From Candidatus Zixiibacteriota bacterium (lineage in GTDB: Bacteria; Zixibacteria; MSB-5A5; GN15; FEB-12), in contig DAOSXA010000002.1 of the NCBI GenBank assembly GCA_035380245.1, positions 930,001-994,000 of the forward strand: 64,000 bases of DNA. Reading direction: 5' to 3'. Shown here in pieces: positions 17,281-26,762 of this stretch. How positions within the stretch are numbered: the stretch's first letter is position 1; each line of letters starts with the position of its first letter. Position numbers and translations under genes: made by a program. Under the pieces are notes generated by a model. That model ran no database searches. It worked only from the letters and a program-made list of their open reading frames with translations, and was not told the origin of the DNA.

Positions 17281-19590
17281 TCACTGGTCTTTTCGGCGCA
17301 GTTGCCCCTTCTTTGACGAATAATAGAAATTGATGAATTCGCCGGTTTTATGGCCTGCCCGATCAGATACGATTATTTCCAAATGGTGCTTACCCTCGTT
17401 CAGCGGCTCGTACGGCTCGGTTACACACAGGTGTGATTCCGGGTCGTATTCGGGAATAAGCCATTGTCCATCGAGTTTGATGTAGACGTCATTGTCGTCG
17501 TAGATACCCGATAAGGCATCGTCAGCCGTGAATCGAATAACCGGTCGTGAATCATGGTAGGTACGACCATCGCTTAGCGAAAGGTTCGATATCGACGGCG
17601 GATTGTTGTCAAAGACTCCGGCAAACGAGCCGCCTCCGCTTGATTGGGCCGAAAGCGTATCGCTCGCTGTCGAATCGCTGAGCCAGATCCATTTGTCGTC
17701 TTTTTTGTCCAACCAGCACAGTCCGATAGGAACCTGACTGACGGACTTACTTGGCACCCACAGTTCGATATCGAAAGGTTCTTTGGTAACGAACTGCTCC
17801 GGGAAAATCTGGTAATGTGACGAACACATACTTAAAAGGGAGCGATCGCGAGGGATGTTGTACTTAATCTCCACGAAACGCGGCGTATACAAGTTTTTCT
17901 TTCCTATGTAGGCTGTGAAAAACGTGTCTGCCGCTAACGCCTGACGTTCATCGAATCCCGCCGCGAACAAAGCAACCGAATCCTCGAACACTATCACTTC
18001 CCGTTTCGGATCGAGTGAGGCGGTGGCTCCGATACGTGTTATCCGGCGATATTCGGGCTTGGGGCGAATGAAACAGGCATGGTGTTCCATATTCAGGTAC
18101 TGGGGGTATTCGACTCCCAATAAACGGTCGCCGTCATATAATTCAACGCGCATCTCTGAGCCGGTTTTATGAGCGGCCACGATATCAACCAGCAAACCGT
18201 CTTCCAGCACTTCATGACTGATCTTTAGTCGATCCGGCTGTTCCTTATTTGTCCCGTTGAAGATATTGTCGGGAATAATACAGTTGCCGACAAAACCAAC
18301 CACTCGCAGCACCGCCCCTTTGACCCCATAACCGTCAACCAGGCAGCGTAATCCCCCGTCCGGATCACTGAAGACATAAAGGTTGCTCGGTTCACCCCAG
18401 CTATTACGAAGATTGCGCATGATCCGTACCGAATCGAGACCAAGACTGGTCCAATTCGCGACCGGGGTCAGATAAAACCAGGTGCTGTCACCGGGTAAGG
18501 CGACGGTCGAGTCAAGATCGAAAATGTTCCCATCCGGACCCCAGATAAAATCGAAACTGACTTCGGCTTTGTTGCCCGAAGCGTCTGAAGCTACTATTCG
18601 CGCCTTATGCCGCCCGACGGAAGCGTTACCGTCAGTACCATAAATTCCGTCTCCCGGACCGATAGAACGAGAACCGGGGAAGCTGTTACCGGGGTATTTG
18701 AACAACCGGCGCACCGGTTTTTTGTCGCGGACCGCCGCTTCGTAATCATATTCGAAACATACCGAACGAGTATTGTCGAAATCGAGCGAGTCCCAGGTTA
18801 CCCGATAAAAAGGCTTATCGTCGATGAACAATTCGTACTCGTACACCGCCTGTTTCATGCCGTCTTTGCGCATTTGATCGAATCCCTCGACAAGCACCCC
18901 GAACGGACGATTGAAATACACGATGGTGTCGATGGTATAAATTCCCGGGACATCGGTCGCCGTGATCGGCAGCAACATTTTGCGACGGGCATTATCGAAC
19001 AGGGTGTGGTCATCGGTCATTTCGAATCCGATACGGACTAGTTCCGGACGGACACGATCGCTGAGACTGAAACCATGGGTGAGCGGATTAATCGGCACGT
19101 TGGCTCCGGTTCGCTCTTCGAAATGAAGATGCGGCGCTCCCACGCCGGACTGACCGGAATAGGCGATGAATCCCCCTTTGTCGATTTTAATCGAGTCTTT
19201 CGGCAGATAGAAATCGACAAAATACCGTTGCTGGCGTCGCTGTTCGTTACGAACTGCTTTTTCGATTTCCGGCGAGAACCCGGAAAGATGCCCGTAGACA
19301 TAGATATGCCCGTCATCGCCCTTGATGTATAATCCCTTGCCGTATCCATAATAGGACATCGAAACACGCCATACCCAGCCTGAAACCGGCGAAAACACAC
19401 CGACACCGGTCTGCCCTCCGGTTCGCAGATCGAGACCGGCATGGAAATGACCGTCTCGGAAATCTCCGAATCCTGACGAAAGATCGATACGATTCTTAAT
19501 GGGCCACAACTCTTCTGCCGAGGCCGAAATGCCCAACATGATCAGAAGGACTAAAAATGTTCTAAATGGAGCCGATAATCTATTCATCAT
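17281..19590 (-). CDS. Large exported M23 (LytM) metallopeptidase-like protein
   Basis: The protein has 769 residues: a signal peptide (about 1-25), then an M23 peptidoglycan endopeptidase domain near the N-terminus with H50 and D54 in HFHAGLD, H101 in YGHLSG and the HLH motif at 154-156. All expected zinc and catalytic residues are therefore present. The remaining 550 or so residues are beta-rich and Ig-like, ending with an HLEIIVSDRAGHKTG segment. The unusual order, catalytic domain first and long tail after, differs from typical LytM proteins and may serve in surface attachment. It probably starts a two-gene unit with the rhomboid protease, divergent from the PpiD-like gene. Confidence 0.85.
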   Translation of the reverse strand: MMNRLSAPFRTFLVLLIMLGISASAEELWPIKNRIDLSSGFGDFRDGHFHAGLDLRTGGQTGVGVFSPVSGWVWRVSMSYYGYGKGLYIKGDDGHIYVYGHLSGFSPEIEKAVRNEQRRQQRYFVDFYLPKDSIKIDKGGFIAYSGQSGVGAPHLHFEERTGANVPINPLTHGFSLSDRVRPELVRIGFEMTDDHTLFDNARRKMLLPITATDVPGIYTIDTIVYFNRPFGVLVEGFDQMRKDGMKQAVYEYELFIDDKPFYRVTWDSLDFDNTRSVCFEYDYEAAVRDKKPVRRLFKYPGNSFPGSRSIGPGDGIYGTDGNASVGRHKARIVASDASGNKAEVSFDFIWGPDGNIFDLDSTVALPGDSTWFYLTPVANWTSLGLDSVRIMRNLRNSWGEPSNLYVFSDPDGGLRCLVDGYGVKGAVLRVVGFVGNCIIPDNIFNGTNKEQPDRLKISHEVLEDGLLVDIVAAHKTGSEMRVELYDGDRLLGVEYPQYLNMEHHACFIRPKPEYRRITRIGATASLDPKREVIVFEDSVALFAAGFDERQALAADTFFTAYIGKKNLYTPRFVEIKYNIPRDRSLLSMCSSHYQIFPEQFVTKEPFDIELWVPSKSVSQVPIGLCWLDKKDDKWIWLSDSTASDTLSAQSSGGGSFAGVFDNNPPSISNLSLSDGRTYHDSRPVIRFTADDALSGIYDDNDVYIKLDGQWLIPEYDPESHLCVTEPYEPLNEGKHHLEIIVSDRAGHKTGEFINFYYSSKKGQLRRKDQ

Positions 19591-19677
19591 GTTTTATGTA
19601 ACCTATAATGGGCTTGAAAGTTACAAGGTTTATACACAAAAAAACAGCGGTTTTTCAAAATATGTGTAGGCTTCCAC

Positions 19678-19705
19678 TTGTATATTCGGAGCCCTTGCTT
19701 ATATT
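19678..19705 (+). promoter_or_regulatory. Possible sigma-70-like promoter for the PpiD/SurA-like gene
   Basis: TTGTAT and TATATT are separated by 16 bases, about 78 bases before the start at 19784. This matches a generic -35/-10 pair. The promoter consensus of this lineage is not known to me, so this is a weak call. Confidence 0.3.
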
Positions 19706-19783
19706 CTGAAGCTGACCCGGCCCCGGGCCGGCAAACCTGTGCAGATAGTAAACGTTTCGTGAATATGATTGGAGACAGCTCTA

Positions 19784-21640
19784 ATGTTTGATGCTCTACG
19801 CAAGATGATCTTACCGATTATCATCATCGTCCTCGTTTTCTTTGTGGCGATGATCGTGCTGCAATGGGGTATGGGAATGTCCTCCCGCAGTATGTATCAG
19901 GCGGCAAACGTAGCCGGCTCGGTCAACGGTGAAGAGATCACTTGGGAGACCTACAACCGCGCCTATAACACCCTTATCCGTGCGGCTATGGAAGAGAACC
20001 CGGACGAGGACCTGCCTGACAGTAAAATCGAGGAAATTCGCAGTAGCGCCTGGCAACAGGTGCTCTATGATAAGATCCTCCAACAGGAAGTTGAAAAACA
20101 CAACATCATCGTCACCGACCAGGAACTATATCAGTATCTCAGTCGGACACCTCCGCAGGATCTGATATCGCAACCTTCGTTCCAAACCGACGGCAAGTTC
20201 GATTACCAGAAATACATGATGGCTCTTGCCGATCCCAACATGGCCGGCTTCTGGGCGCAGATGGATCCGATCTACCGTAACGAGATTAAAAAGCTCAAAG
20301 CTCAGGAATTGATTATTCAGGCGGCTCACGTCTCTGAATCGGAAATCCGTGAGTTCTTCATGGCTGATCAGGAACGAGTTAAAGTAGGCTTGATCAACGT
20401 CGCTTACGCCCGCTTCTCGAGTCCTTCTCCGACCAGCACCGACGAGGAAAAACGTGCGTTTTTCGACGAACACATCGATGACTACAATCTCGATGATCGT
20501 TCTCGTTTGAACATCGTTATGCTCGAAAAGGAGCCGGCGCCTCTCGACTGGGCCGAGGCTGAAGAACAAGCCAAAGCTCTTCGTGACAGCGTTATGGACG
20601 GCGCTGATTTCGAACGCATTGCCTCGGAGTTCTCGCAGGATCCTTCCGCCGCCACCAATAAAGGTGATCTGGGCTGGTTTTCCCGTGGCGAGATGGTCAA
20701 GGACTTTTCTGATAGAGCCTTCTCGTTGAAGGATGATGAGATTTCCGAACCGGTACGCACTCAATACGGCTGGCACATTATCAAGAAGCTCGGTTCCAAG
20801 ACCGAAAAAGAAGTCCCGCGCGGCAAGACTGAAGCTGAAAACGTTGAAAAGGTTCACTGCCTGCATATCCTCGTCAAGGCGGAAGCATCGGCAGAAACAC
20901 TCCAGGGCCTTCAGTCACGTTTGATCGAATTCGCTACGGTCGCCAAGGACGATGGATTCCTCGCCGCGGCTGAGGAACTAAGTCTTCCCGTTAAAACCAC
21001 CGCCAATTTCTTCAAGGACAAGAACATTCAGTTCATTGGCAACGACCCGGTGGCCAACGCCTTCGCTTTCGAGCATGAGAAAGGTGCGATTTCCGACGTG
21101 ATGGAAAATCGCAATGCATTCTTCGTTATCGAAGTTGCCGATCGAATTCCGGCTGGTCCGGCTAAATATGAAGATGCGGCCAAAGCCGTTGCCCAGGATA
21201 TCGTCCTTTGGAAAGTCTCCACCCTTTGTCGCGACACGGCTAACGCTATATGGGCAGAGATAGAAAAAGGTGTCGACTGGAAAAACGCCGCCAAGAAATA
21301 TAGTGAGGAATACGAAACACCGGATCCGTTCAAACTCGGCGGATATGTTAAAGGATTAGGACGTGACCCCAAGGCTATCGGCGCCGCTTTCAGCCTCAAG
21401 GAGCCAGGTCAGACTCTTCCTCCAATCGACTATGATCAGGGTACGGTCATGATGAAACTCATCGAGCGGACCAATCCCGATCTGAGTCAGTATGCCGGTG
21501 TTCGCGATTCTATCAGCAACGAATTGATGATTCAGAAACAGAGAGAACTATACGCTCGCTGGTTCCAGATTCAGATTCAGAATTCGGCGATCGTCAACAA
21601 CACCGAGCGCACCAACGCTCCCCGTGACAGCTATTACTAG
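19784..21640 (+). CDS. PpiD/SurA-like peptidyl-prolyl isomerase chaperone
   Basis: This is a periplasmic folding factor tethered to the inner membrane. The 618-residue protein has one N-terminal membrane segment (about 8-28, MILPIIIIVLVFFVAMIVL) and a SurA-N-like helical region opening with GSVNGEEITWETYNRAYN. A parvulin rotamase domain contains DPSAATNKGDLGWFSRGEMV and YGWHIIKKLG, and a second, degraded parvulin-like region follows (VHCLHILVKAEASAE). The layout matches PpiD, where the chaperone function matters more than isomerase activity. I choose ATG 19784, 9 bases after GGAG, rather than the TTG at 19769. Confidence 0.9.
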   Translation: MFDALRKMILPIIIIVLVFFVAMIVLQWGMGMSSRSMYQAANVAGSVNGEEITWETYNRAYNTLIRAAMEENPDEDLPDSKIEEIRSSAWQQVLYDKILQQEVEKHNIIVTDQELYQYLSRTPPQDLISQPSFQTDGKFDYQKYMMALADPNMAGFWAQMDPIYRNEIKKLKAQELIIQAAHVSESEIREFFMADQERVKVGLINVAYARFSSPSPTSTDEEKRAFFDEHIDDYNLDDRSRLNIVMLEKEPAPLDWAEAEEQAKALRDSVMDGADFERIASEFSQDPSAATNKGDLGWFSRGEMVKDFSDRAFSLKDDEISEPVRTQYGWHIIKKLGSKTEKEVPRGKTEAENVEKVHCLHILVKAEASAETLQGLQSRLIEFATVAKDDGFLAAAEELSLPVKTTANFFKDKNIQFIGNDPVANAFAFEHEKGAISDVMENRNAFFVIEVADRIPAGPAKYEDAAKAVAQDIVLWKVSTLCRDTANAIWAEIEKGVDWKNAAKKYSEEYETPDPFKLGGYVKGLGRDPKAIGAAFSLKEPGQTLPPIDYDQGTVMMKLIERTNPDLSQYAGVRDSISNELMIQKQRELYARWFQIQIQNSAIVNNTERTNAPRDSYY

Positions 21641-21661
21641 ACGACTTCAGCTTGCGAAGAT

Positions 21662-21692
21662 AAAAGGGCTCGTCGACACGACGAGCCCTTTT
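21662..21692 (+). terminator. Intrinsic terminator after the PpiD-like gene
   Basis: A perfect stem, AAAAGGGCTCGTCG / CGACGAGCCCTTTT with a three-base loop, lies 21 bases after the stop. Its symmetric A and T runs could also serve the convergent lipoprotein gene. Confidence 0.9.
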
Positions 21693-21726
21693 CGTTGGTG
21701 CTATTTTTATTGATTCCGTCCGGGTG

Positions 21727-22233
21727 TCACAGCGGAGAACTAAGCAGTTCGATATCGTCAATCCAGACCGTGCCGCCTCCCTCGACAACCAGGTTCAAAC
21801 GAATCAACTCAGACACTTGTCCTTTTTCGAGCCGGAAGGGGGTCGACTCGATCGCCCAGTCGTTGCTGCCGCTCAACGGTGAACCGAGATCACGCGAGAA
21901 ATACTCCGCACCGTCGACACCACACCACATCTCCAGATAAACCTTGCCGGTGATATCCTGCGTTCTCAGTGCGGCCTGATACACGAGAAACGTTTCATCG
22001 AGATGCAGATCGTTAACCACCAGCAACGGAACCGAAACGGTGGAATCAGTGGTAATCCTGATCGAGCCGTGCCCATCGTAACTGACCATACTGTCGAAAA
22101 CGGCGTAAGGTGTTACTTCCAGACCGTCAATGTCGTCGAGAGCATACGACCGCAGCATTTTATCGCGGCCGGGTCCGGCAGAGCATCCGATCAGCAGCAC
22201 TGCTCCGAATATGAATGTCAGTACTAAACGCAT
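21727..22233 (-). CDS. Small lipoprotein with a beta-sandwich-like domain
   Basis: The 168-residue protein has a clear lipoprotein signal (MRLVLTFIFGAVLLIGC, lipid-attached Cys at 17). The mature part reads like a single beta-sandwich: GSIRITTDSTVSVPLL, VYLEMWCGV and a C-terminal GGGTVWIDDIELL. The last pattern is common in carbohydrate-binding-module-like jelly rolls that end with a WIDD(V/I)xL strand. I do not recognise a named family. It is a single gene, convergent with the PpiD-like gene. Binding of a sugar or polymer is a guess from fold alone. Confidence 0.65.
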   Translation of the reverse strand: MRLVLTFIFGAVLLIGCSAGPGRDKMLRSYALDDIDGLEVTPYAVFDSMVSYDGHGSIRITTDSTVSVPLLVVNDLHLDETFLVYQAALRTQDITGKVYLEMWCGVDGAEYFSRDLGSPLSGSNDWAIESTPFRLEKGQVSELIRLNLVVEGGGTVWIDDIELLSSPL

Positions 22234-22583
22234 ATTATACCCCTCATTTATGCTGTTATTGTCGGCGGGATAAACAACCTGCTTGAGGTAGGCGATTACT
22301 ACCGCTTCAGGAATGCCTGAAAACCGGTTATCCCTGGAAGAACTAAGCCCTTAACCGATGTAATGGACCAAAGCAGGGGCTGTCCTCCACGGGGATTGTG
22401 GAAAAACTTCTGTTGCTGCGGAGACAAGCTCCGCCGCTACGCGTTAGGAATCCTGATCCCGCGTAGCGGGCGGCCTTGTGTCGCCCGCAATTTGGTTGTG
22501 TTTTTGTAGAGTATTTTAGCGTGAGAACTTATTCAACAAGTTCTACGGCTCCGAACGGCTCGGCTGTAAACACCGATCTGCTC
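22234..22583. other. Intergenic region with hairpin repeats
   Basis: No gene is seen in these 350 bases. The part from about 22380 to 22500 carries GC-rich inverted repeats, the clearest being GCGGGCG and CGCCCGC at 22466-22488 with a nine-base loop. They resemble, but are not identical to, the modular repeats near 27.5-30.8 kb. Promoter elements for the lipoprotein gene presumably lie in the AT-rich right side. Confidence 0.5.
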
Positions 22584-24260
22584 TTACATGGTCTCGTAAT
22601 TGGGCCCCTCGCCTCCCTGCGGCACGACCCAGCGAATCACCTGATAGGGATCAACGATATCGCAGGTTTTGCAATGGATGCAGTTGGACGGCGTCAATTG
22701 CAGTTTCTTCTTGCCGGGGCGGCTGTCGTCATCGACCATTTCATAAACCTGGGCCGGACAAAAATGCTGGCAGGGATTACCGTATTCTTCGGTGCACTGA
22801 TTGTTGCAGATATCCAGATCGGCTATCACCAGGTGCGGTAGTTGCTCTTCTTCGTGCATGGTACCGGACTTGTAGACATCGGTCAGCTTGTCGAAAGTAT
22901 ACTTGTTATCGAACTTGACTTTCTCTTTGACCAGATCACGTCCGGTCATACGACCGTATTCATCCAGTTTGCACATGTACTTGTAATCGGGTTTGTTGAC
23001 GCGATGGTCGAAAAATCCCCGGCCGCCGCAAAACACCTGGGTGGCGCCATGGAACAAACCGGCCAGCAATCCCCCCTTGAACGAAGCATGGAAATTACGC
23101 GTTTTGTATAACTCCTCGCGCGCCCAGCTCTGATCGAAACGTTGCTGATAACCGGCCAGCGCATCAGCCGAAAAATTGTCGTTTTTAAGACAATCGAACA
23201 AGGTTTCCGCCGCCATGATGCCGGACTTGATCGCCAGATGAATTCCCTTCAGTTTCTGCGGATTGAGCATCCCGGCCGAATCACCGCAAAGCAGAAGACC
23301 GTCGTGGGTGAGCTTCGGCATCGAATAAAAACCGTTGTCGGGAATCGTCTTTGCCCCATAATGGAGCATCTCACCGCCCTCGAGTATCGCTCGCATGAAT
23401 GGATGCGTCTTGAGGCGCTGGAATTTCATGTGCGGGTCGTTCATCGGATCAGGTGAGGCTAAACCGACCGCGTATCCAACCGAGACCATCGTGTCGCTCA
23501 TGGCATAAACCCAACCGCCACCGTACTCATCGTGCGGCTGTGGCCAACCAATCGTGTGATATACCTGTCCTGCTTTTATCCTGCCTTCCGGTACCTGCCA
23601 GACCTCTTTGACGCCGGTCAGATAAGCCTGCGGTAAAGAGTCCTCGCGCAGACACGGGATATTTTCGAAAGCACGTCGGGTCAAAGAACCATGAACACCC
23701 TCACAGAGAACCGTCACCTTAGCCTCGATAATCGAACCGGGTTCGAAATTACTGCGTGGCTCGCCCTCCTTATTGAGTCCCATATCAACGGTCTGGACCC
23801 CCGTCACCCGGTCATCCTTGATGATAAGATCGTAACCGGCCAGTCCGGCGTAGATATCGACCCCACAGGCTTCTACCTGCTCACCCAGCCAGGCGGTGAG
23901 TTTGTTGAGTGAAACGATATAGTTCCCCTCATTGGAGAGTTCCTTCGGCAGAAAAGGAATTCTGATAGCTGACTGCTTGTTCAGATAATACATGGCATCG
24001 GCAATCACCTCGGCTTCGAGAGGTGCCCCGAGTTCCTTGTAGTCCGGGATTAACTCCGCCAGACCACGCGGATCCATCACCGCTCCGGAGAGTGAATGAG
24101 CTCCCACATGGGCTCCCTTATCCATCAGGAGAATCTCCGGCATTTCAACGCTGCCGTCAGCCTCGACCAGTTTGGCCAATTTGTAGGCGAGCGCCAGCCC
24201 GGCCGGCCCGGCGCCAACGATTAATATGTCAGTCGGGAGAATTTCGCGCTCAATATCCAT
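22584..24260 (-). CDS. Electron transfer flavoprotein-ubiquinone oxidoreductase
   Basis: ETF-QO passes electrons from reduced electron-transfer flavoprotein, fed by fatty acid and amino acid oxidation, to the quinone pool at the inner membrane. The 558-residue protein has an N-terminal FAD site (ILIVGAGPAGLALAYKLAKL), GAHSLSGAVMDPRGL, and the C-terminal [4Fe-4S] cysteines in FCPAQVYEM and NCIHCKTCDI. It closes with the typical WVVPQGGEGPNYETM. Length and order match the family. No etfA/etfB or acyl-CoA dehydrogenase genes are nearby. The start at 24260 precedes the FAD motif by about 10 residues, as usual. Confidence 0.95.
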   Translation of the reverse strand: MDIEREILPTDILIVGAGPAGLALAYKLAKLVEADGSVEMPEILLMDKGAHVGAHSLSGAVMDPRGLAELIPDYKELGAPLEAEVIADAMYYLNKQSAIRIPFLPKELSNEGNYIVSLNKLTAWLGEQVEACGVDIYAGLAGYDLIIKDDRVTGVQTVDMGLNKEGEPRSNFEPGSIIEAKVTVLCEGVHGSLTRRAFENIPCLREDSLPQAYLTGVKEVWQVPEGRIKAGQVYHTIGWPQPHDEYGGGWVYAMSDTMVSVGYAVGLASPDPMNDPHMKFQRLKTHPFMRAILEGGEMLHYGAKTIPDNGFYSMPKLTHDGLLLCGDSAGMLNPQKLKGIHLAIKSGIMAAETLFDCLKNDNFSADALAGYQQRFDQSWAREELYKTRNFHASFKGGLLAGLFHGATQVFCGGRGFFDHRVNKPDYKYMCKLDEYGRMTGRDLVKEKVKFDNKYTFDKLTDVYKSGTMHEEEQLPHLVIADLDICNNQCTEEYGNPCQHFCPAQVYEMVDDDSRPGKKKLQLTPSNCIHCKTCDIVDPYQVIRWVVPQGGEGPNYETM

Positions 24261-24347
24261 ACCTATACCCTTGCCTACTTGTTGTCGTTCAATGGCATGG
24301 AATATAACGAGCCAAAGCTCAAAAGAAAAGCGATTTTGCGGACAGCT

Positions 24348-24815
24348 TTACTTACCGGCGGCAGCAGCCTGCTGACGCGAACCTCTGCGGTTGCCCTTGC
24401 TGTTCTGATTATCGTTCCGCCGTTGTGGCGGCTGGACCTCAATCAACTGACCATTCGAGTTCAACTGCAACATATCTTTGATCTTGTCGCGAGCAAAACC
24501 GACTGTTATCAGCCGCGTATTCTTGATAATCGGCCGCTTGATTAACGTATAATCCTCGGCCATCATCTTTATCAGTTCAGTTCGTGGCGGAAGACCTTTG
24601 TCTAATCCGCGTTTGGCGTAGGACTCTGAAAGAGTGTTGACAAAATGGGATATTTCCAGGTTGCCGATCAAGCGCGAAAGTTCATCCTCGGACAGAGGTT
24701 TCTTCTCCATGTCCCGGTAGTCAACCATCACTCCGGTCTCTTCTACGAACTTTCGTGTCTCCTCACAGATGTCATCACTGCCGTAGCACAGAAACAACAC
24801 TCTTTTGGAAGGCAT
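24348..24815 (-). CDS. ArsC/Spx-family thioredoxin-fold protein
   Basis: The first 120 or so residues follow the ArsC/Spx/YffB pattern: beta-strand VLFLCYGSDDICEETRKF, the acidic EKKPLSEDELSRLI segment, and MAEDYTLIKRPIIK ending in LITVGFARDKI. The last is the substrate-loop region seen in YffB and arsenate reductases. The active-site spacing is unusual, with Cys at 10 and 18 rather than a CX2C or the single ArsC Cys. The final 35 residues are a Gln/Asn/Arg-rich disordered tail that is not part of the family. Arsenate reduction is not established, and a redox or regulatory role is equally likely. Confidence 0.75.
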   Translation of the reverse strand: MPSKRVLFLCYGSDDICEETRKFVEETGVMVDYRDMEKKPLSEDELSRLIGNLEISHFVNTLSESYAKRGLDKGLPPRTELIKMMAEDYTLIKRPIIKNTRLITVGFARDKIKDMLQLNSNGQLIEVQPPQRRNDNQNSKGNRRGSRQQAAAAGK

Positions 24816-25524
24816 AACAACTCCTGCTTATGCGTACAAACTTGAAGGAACTTACAACGTCGGTTCCGACAAAGCCTGAAGATTTGGGTGGTCTCAGATC
24901 GCTCCCGTTACGGGAAAAACCCCTCGGCGATCATTTAGTGACCGGTCACGGTCGGGGTCAGATACCCCTTAGGTGATTAGCGGCTAATAAAAAGCATATT
25001 CCCCGGGCTTTGTCAACCAATTTCTAACTCAAGATTCAGTTTCTGATGTCTGTTCGGACTTATTAAATTAGAGATCGAGCTTATGCTCGCCGTCCCTGGT
25101 TATGTCCGGTAGTGCCCCCGGTGTCCTGTCCAGGCTTCCAATAACTGGTTGTCGCTAGAACTATCGACTGGGAGAAGCAGCTCGATGGACACCCTAATGA
25201 TACTATCGGGTCATCGACGCTGCCGCTTTAGAAACGTTCAATCACACCTTTAACGAATTACCCGTCGGTTTTGTTTCATTCTTCATGTTTTATGACAGTT
25301 TTGTCAACAAAAAGGTAGAATTGATCGATGAGATCGGTCAAAAAAGCTGCATAACCGCCGGTAAACATGTTCATCAACCGCAGATACAAACCCCACTATT
25401 AGCAACGAAGAGAACTGATTTCATGTATCGGACGGCCCGGTCTCACTCATATAACGGTCTGATTGCATTAAACATCCGGAGGGATTACGACTACCGGTTA
25501 CAAATTCCATCAATGTTTTATTGA
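24816..25524. other. Long intergenic region, no recognisable gene
   Basis: These 709 bases have lower GC content than the flanking genes. Small open frames occur (for example 25285-25524 on the plus strand) but show no recognisable domain and no ribosome binding site. Short inverted repeats are seen near 25075-25095 (GAGCTTATGCTC). Given the truncated methyltransferase next to it, this looks like decayed DNA. Confidence 0.5.
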
Positions 25525-25779
25525 TCAGAGACGAAGAGCTATCGCTATTCCGTCGTTTATCGGTATGATTGTCGTGAAGAATCGTTTATCGTCGTAGAGT
25601 TTCCGAGTGAATTCGATAATTGCCTGAGTAGCTTTGTCGGGTTTATCATTCAATACCCGACCACTCCAGATAACATTGTCGGTGATAAACAATCCTCCCC
25701 GTCGCAATTTTCGCGCCGCCGGTTCGATTGTCTCGGGATAATTTTCTTTGTCGATATCGTTAAAAATGTACTCGTCCGG
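25525..25779 (-). pseudogene. C-terminal remnant of an O-methyltransferase gene
   Basis: The 84 codons directly after the ispH stop, in the same frame, read PDEYIFNDIDKENYPETIEP, then a LRRGGLFITDNVIWSGRV segment, and end TTIIPINDGIAIALRL. This is the C-terminal 40% of a class I SAM-dependent O-methyltransferase (caffeoyl-CoA methyltransferase-like), including the D(I/A)DKENYP metal/substrate motif and the GG-DNV-W-G-V strand. The SAM-binding N-terminal half is missing, and no start codon or ribosome binding site precedes it. The junction with ispH is exact, as if a deletion removed the intergenic region and the 5' half of the gene. Confidence 0.8.
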
Positions 25780-26709
25780 TTAACGGCGAGCCGAAGAATT
25801 CGTTTCGGCGGGTTTGTTACGTACCGGGATGATTACTTCAGCCCGACCGTTCGATATCTCGACCAGTCGCTCGATCACGGCATCGACCAGAAACTGAGGC
25901 GTCGAGGCCCCGGCTGACACTCCGACATTGTTTACATCGGCAGCCTCGAACCAGTTCGGATCGATATCATCCTTGCTGTTGATCAGTCGTCCCCGTCCGC
26001 AGGCGGCCTCTGAGATTGCCGTGAGACGATTGGAATTCGCCGAAGACCTGGATCCCACCACGAGTATTATATCAACCTTCGGAGCCAGCTCCATGATTGC
26101 CGACTGCCGCTGTGTCGTGGCATTGCAAACGGTGTTGAATACTTTTATGTGCGGCCATTTTTCAAGCGCTACCGCTTTGATCTCGTTGAATAAATCGACA
26201 TGCGCGGTAGTCTGTACCGTCAAACCTAATTTGCGATCTTTCCAGTCCGGTAAAGCCAGCATTTCTTCCTTGTTGCCGACCACCGTGATTCGATCCGGAG
26301 CATGCCCGACCACCCCGGCGGTTTCGTCATGGTGTGCTTCCCCGAAATGGATGATATAGTATCCCTGGCCGATCGCTTTCTCGATAATTTCATAAATTCG
26401 CGTCACCAAAGGACAGGTGGCATCGACCACTGTCAAGCCTTTGGCCTCGGCGCGATGGACGATTTCCGGAGAAATGCCGTGAGCGGAAATAATCAACGTC
26501 CCCCGGTCGACTTGATCCACGTTCAGAACCTGACCGACTCCCTTCTGTCGGAACTTCTCCACCACCGCTTCATTGTGAACGATTTCGTTGAGAATCGTTA
26601 CATTCTCTTTACCGGCCAACCGGTCGGCCGTCTCTTCGGCTATCTTAATTGCCCGCTTCACCCCCATGCAGAATCCCTGATGGCGGGCGAGATAGATCTT
26701 CTTGATCAT
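25780..26709 (-). CDS. ispH: 4-hydroxy-3-methylbut-2-enyl diphosphate reductase
   Basis: IspH performs the last step of the MEP isoprenoid pathway, making IPP and DMAPP with an iron-sulfur cluster. The 309-residue protein has the three cluster cysteines: C14 in GFCMGVKRAI, C99 in DATCPLV and C195 in FNTVCNATTQRQ. HNEAVVE, SAHGISPE and GSRSSANSNRL motifs are also present. Length is normal, with a polar C-terminal tail (KPAETNSSARR) slightly longer than usual. The TAA stop is followed in frame by the methyltransferase remnant. It follows pdxT by 53 bases. A polyprenyl diphosphate synthase that would use its products lies at 39538. Confidence 0.96.
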   Translation of the reverse strand: MIKKIYLARHQGFCMGVKRAIKIAEETADRLAGKENVTILNEIVHNEAVVEKFRQKGVGQVLNVDQVDRGTLIISAHGISPEIVHRAEAKGLTVVDATCPLVTRIYEIIEKAIGQGYYIIHFGEAHHDETAGVVGHAPDRITVVGNKEEMLALPDWKDRKLGLTVQTTAHVDLFNEIKAVALEKWPHIKVFNTVCNATTQRQSAIMELAPKVDIILVVGSRSSANSNRLTAISEAACGRGRLINSKDDIDPNWFEAADVNNVGVSAGASTPQFLVDAVIERLVEISNGRAEVIIPVRNKPAETNSSARR

Positions 26710-26762
26710 ATCAGTTATCCCTGTGTCTTGATCGAACCATGGCCGTCCGGTTGTATATCAAC

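Noticed and set aside
19603..19610. TATAAT element between the M23 and PpiD-like genes
   Set aside because: It is a perfect -10 hexamer on the plus strand, but no -35 pairs with it and it lies about 175 bases from the PpiD-like start.
25285..25524. 79-codon plus-strand open frame
   Set aside because: There is no ribosome binding site and no recognisable domain, and it is in apparently decayed DNA beside a truncated gene.
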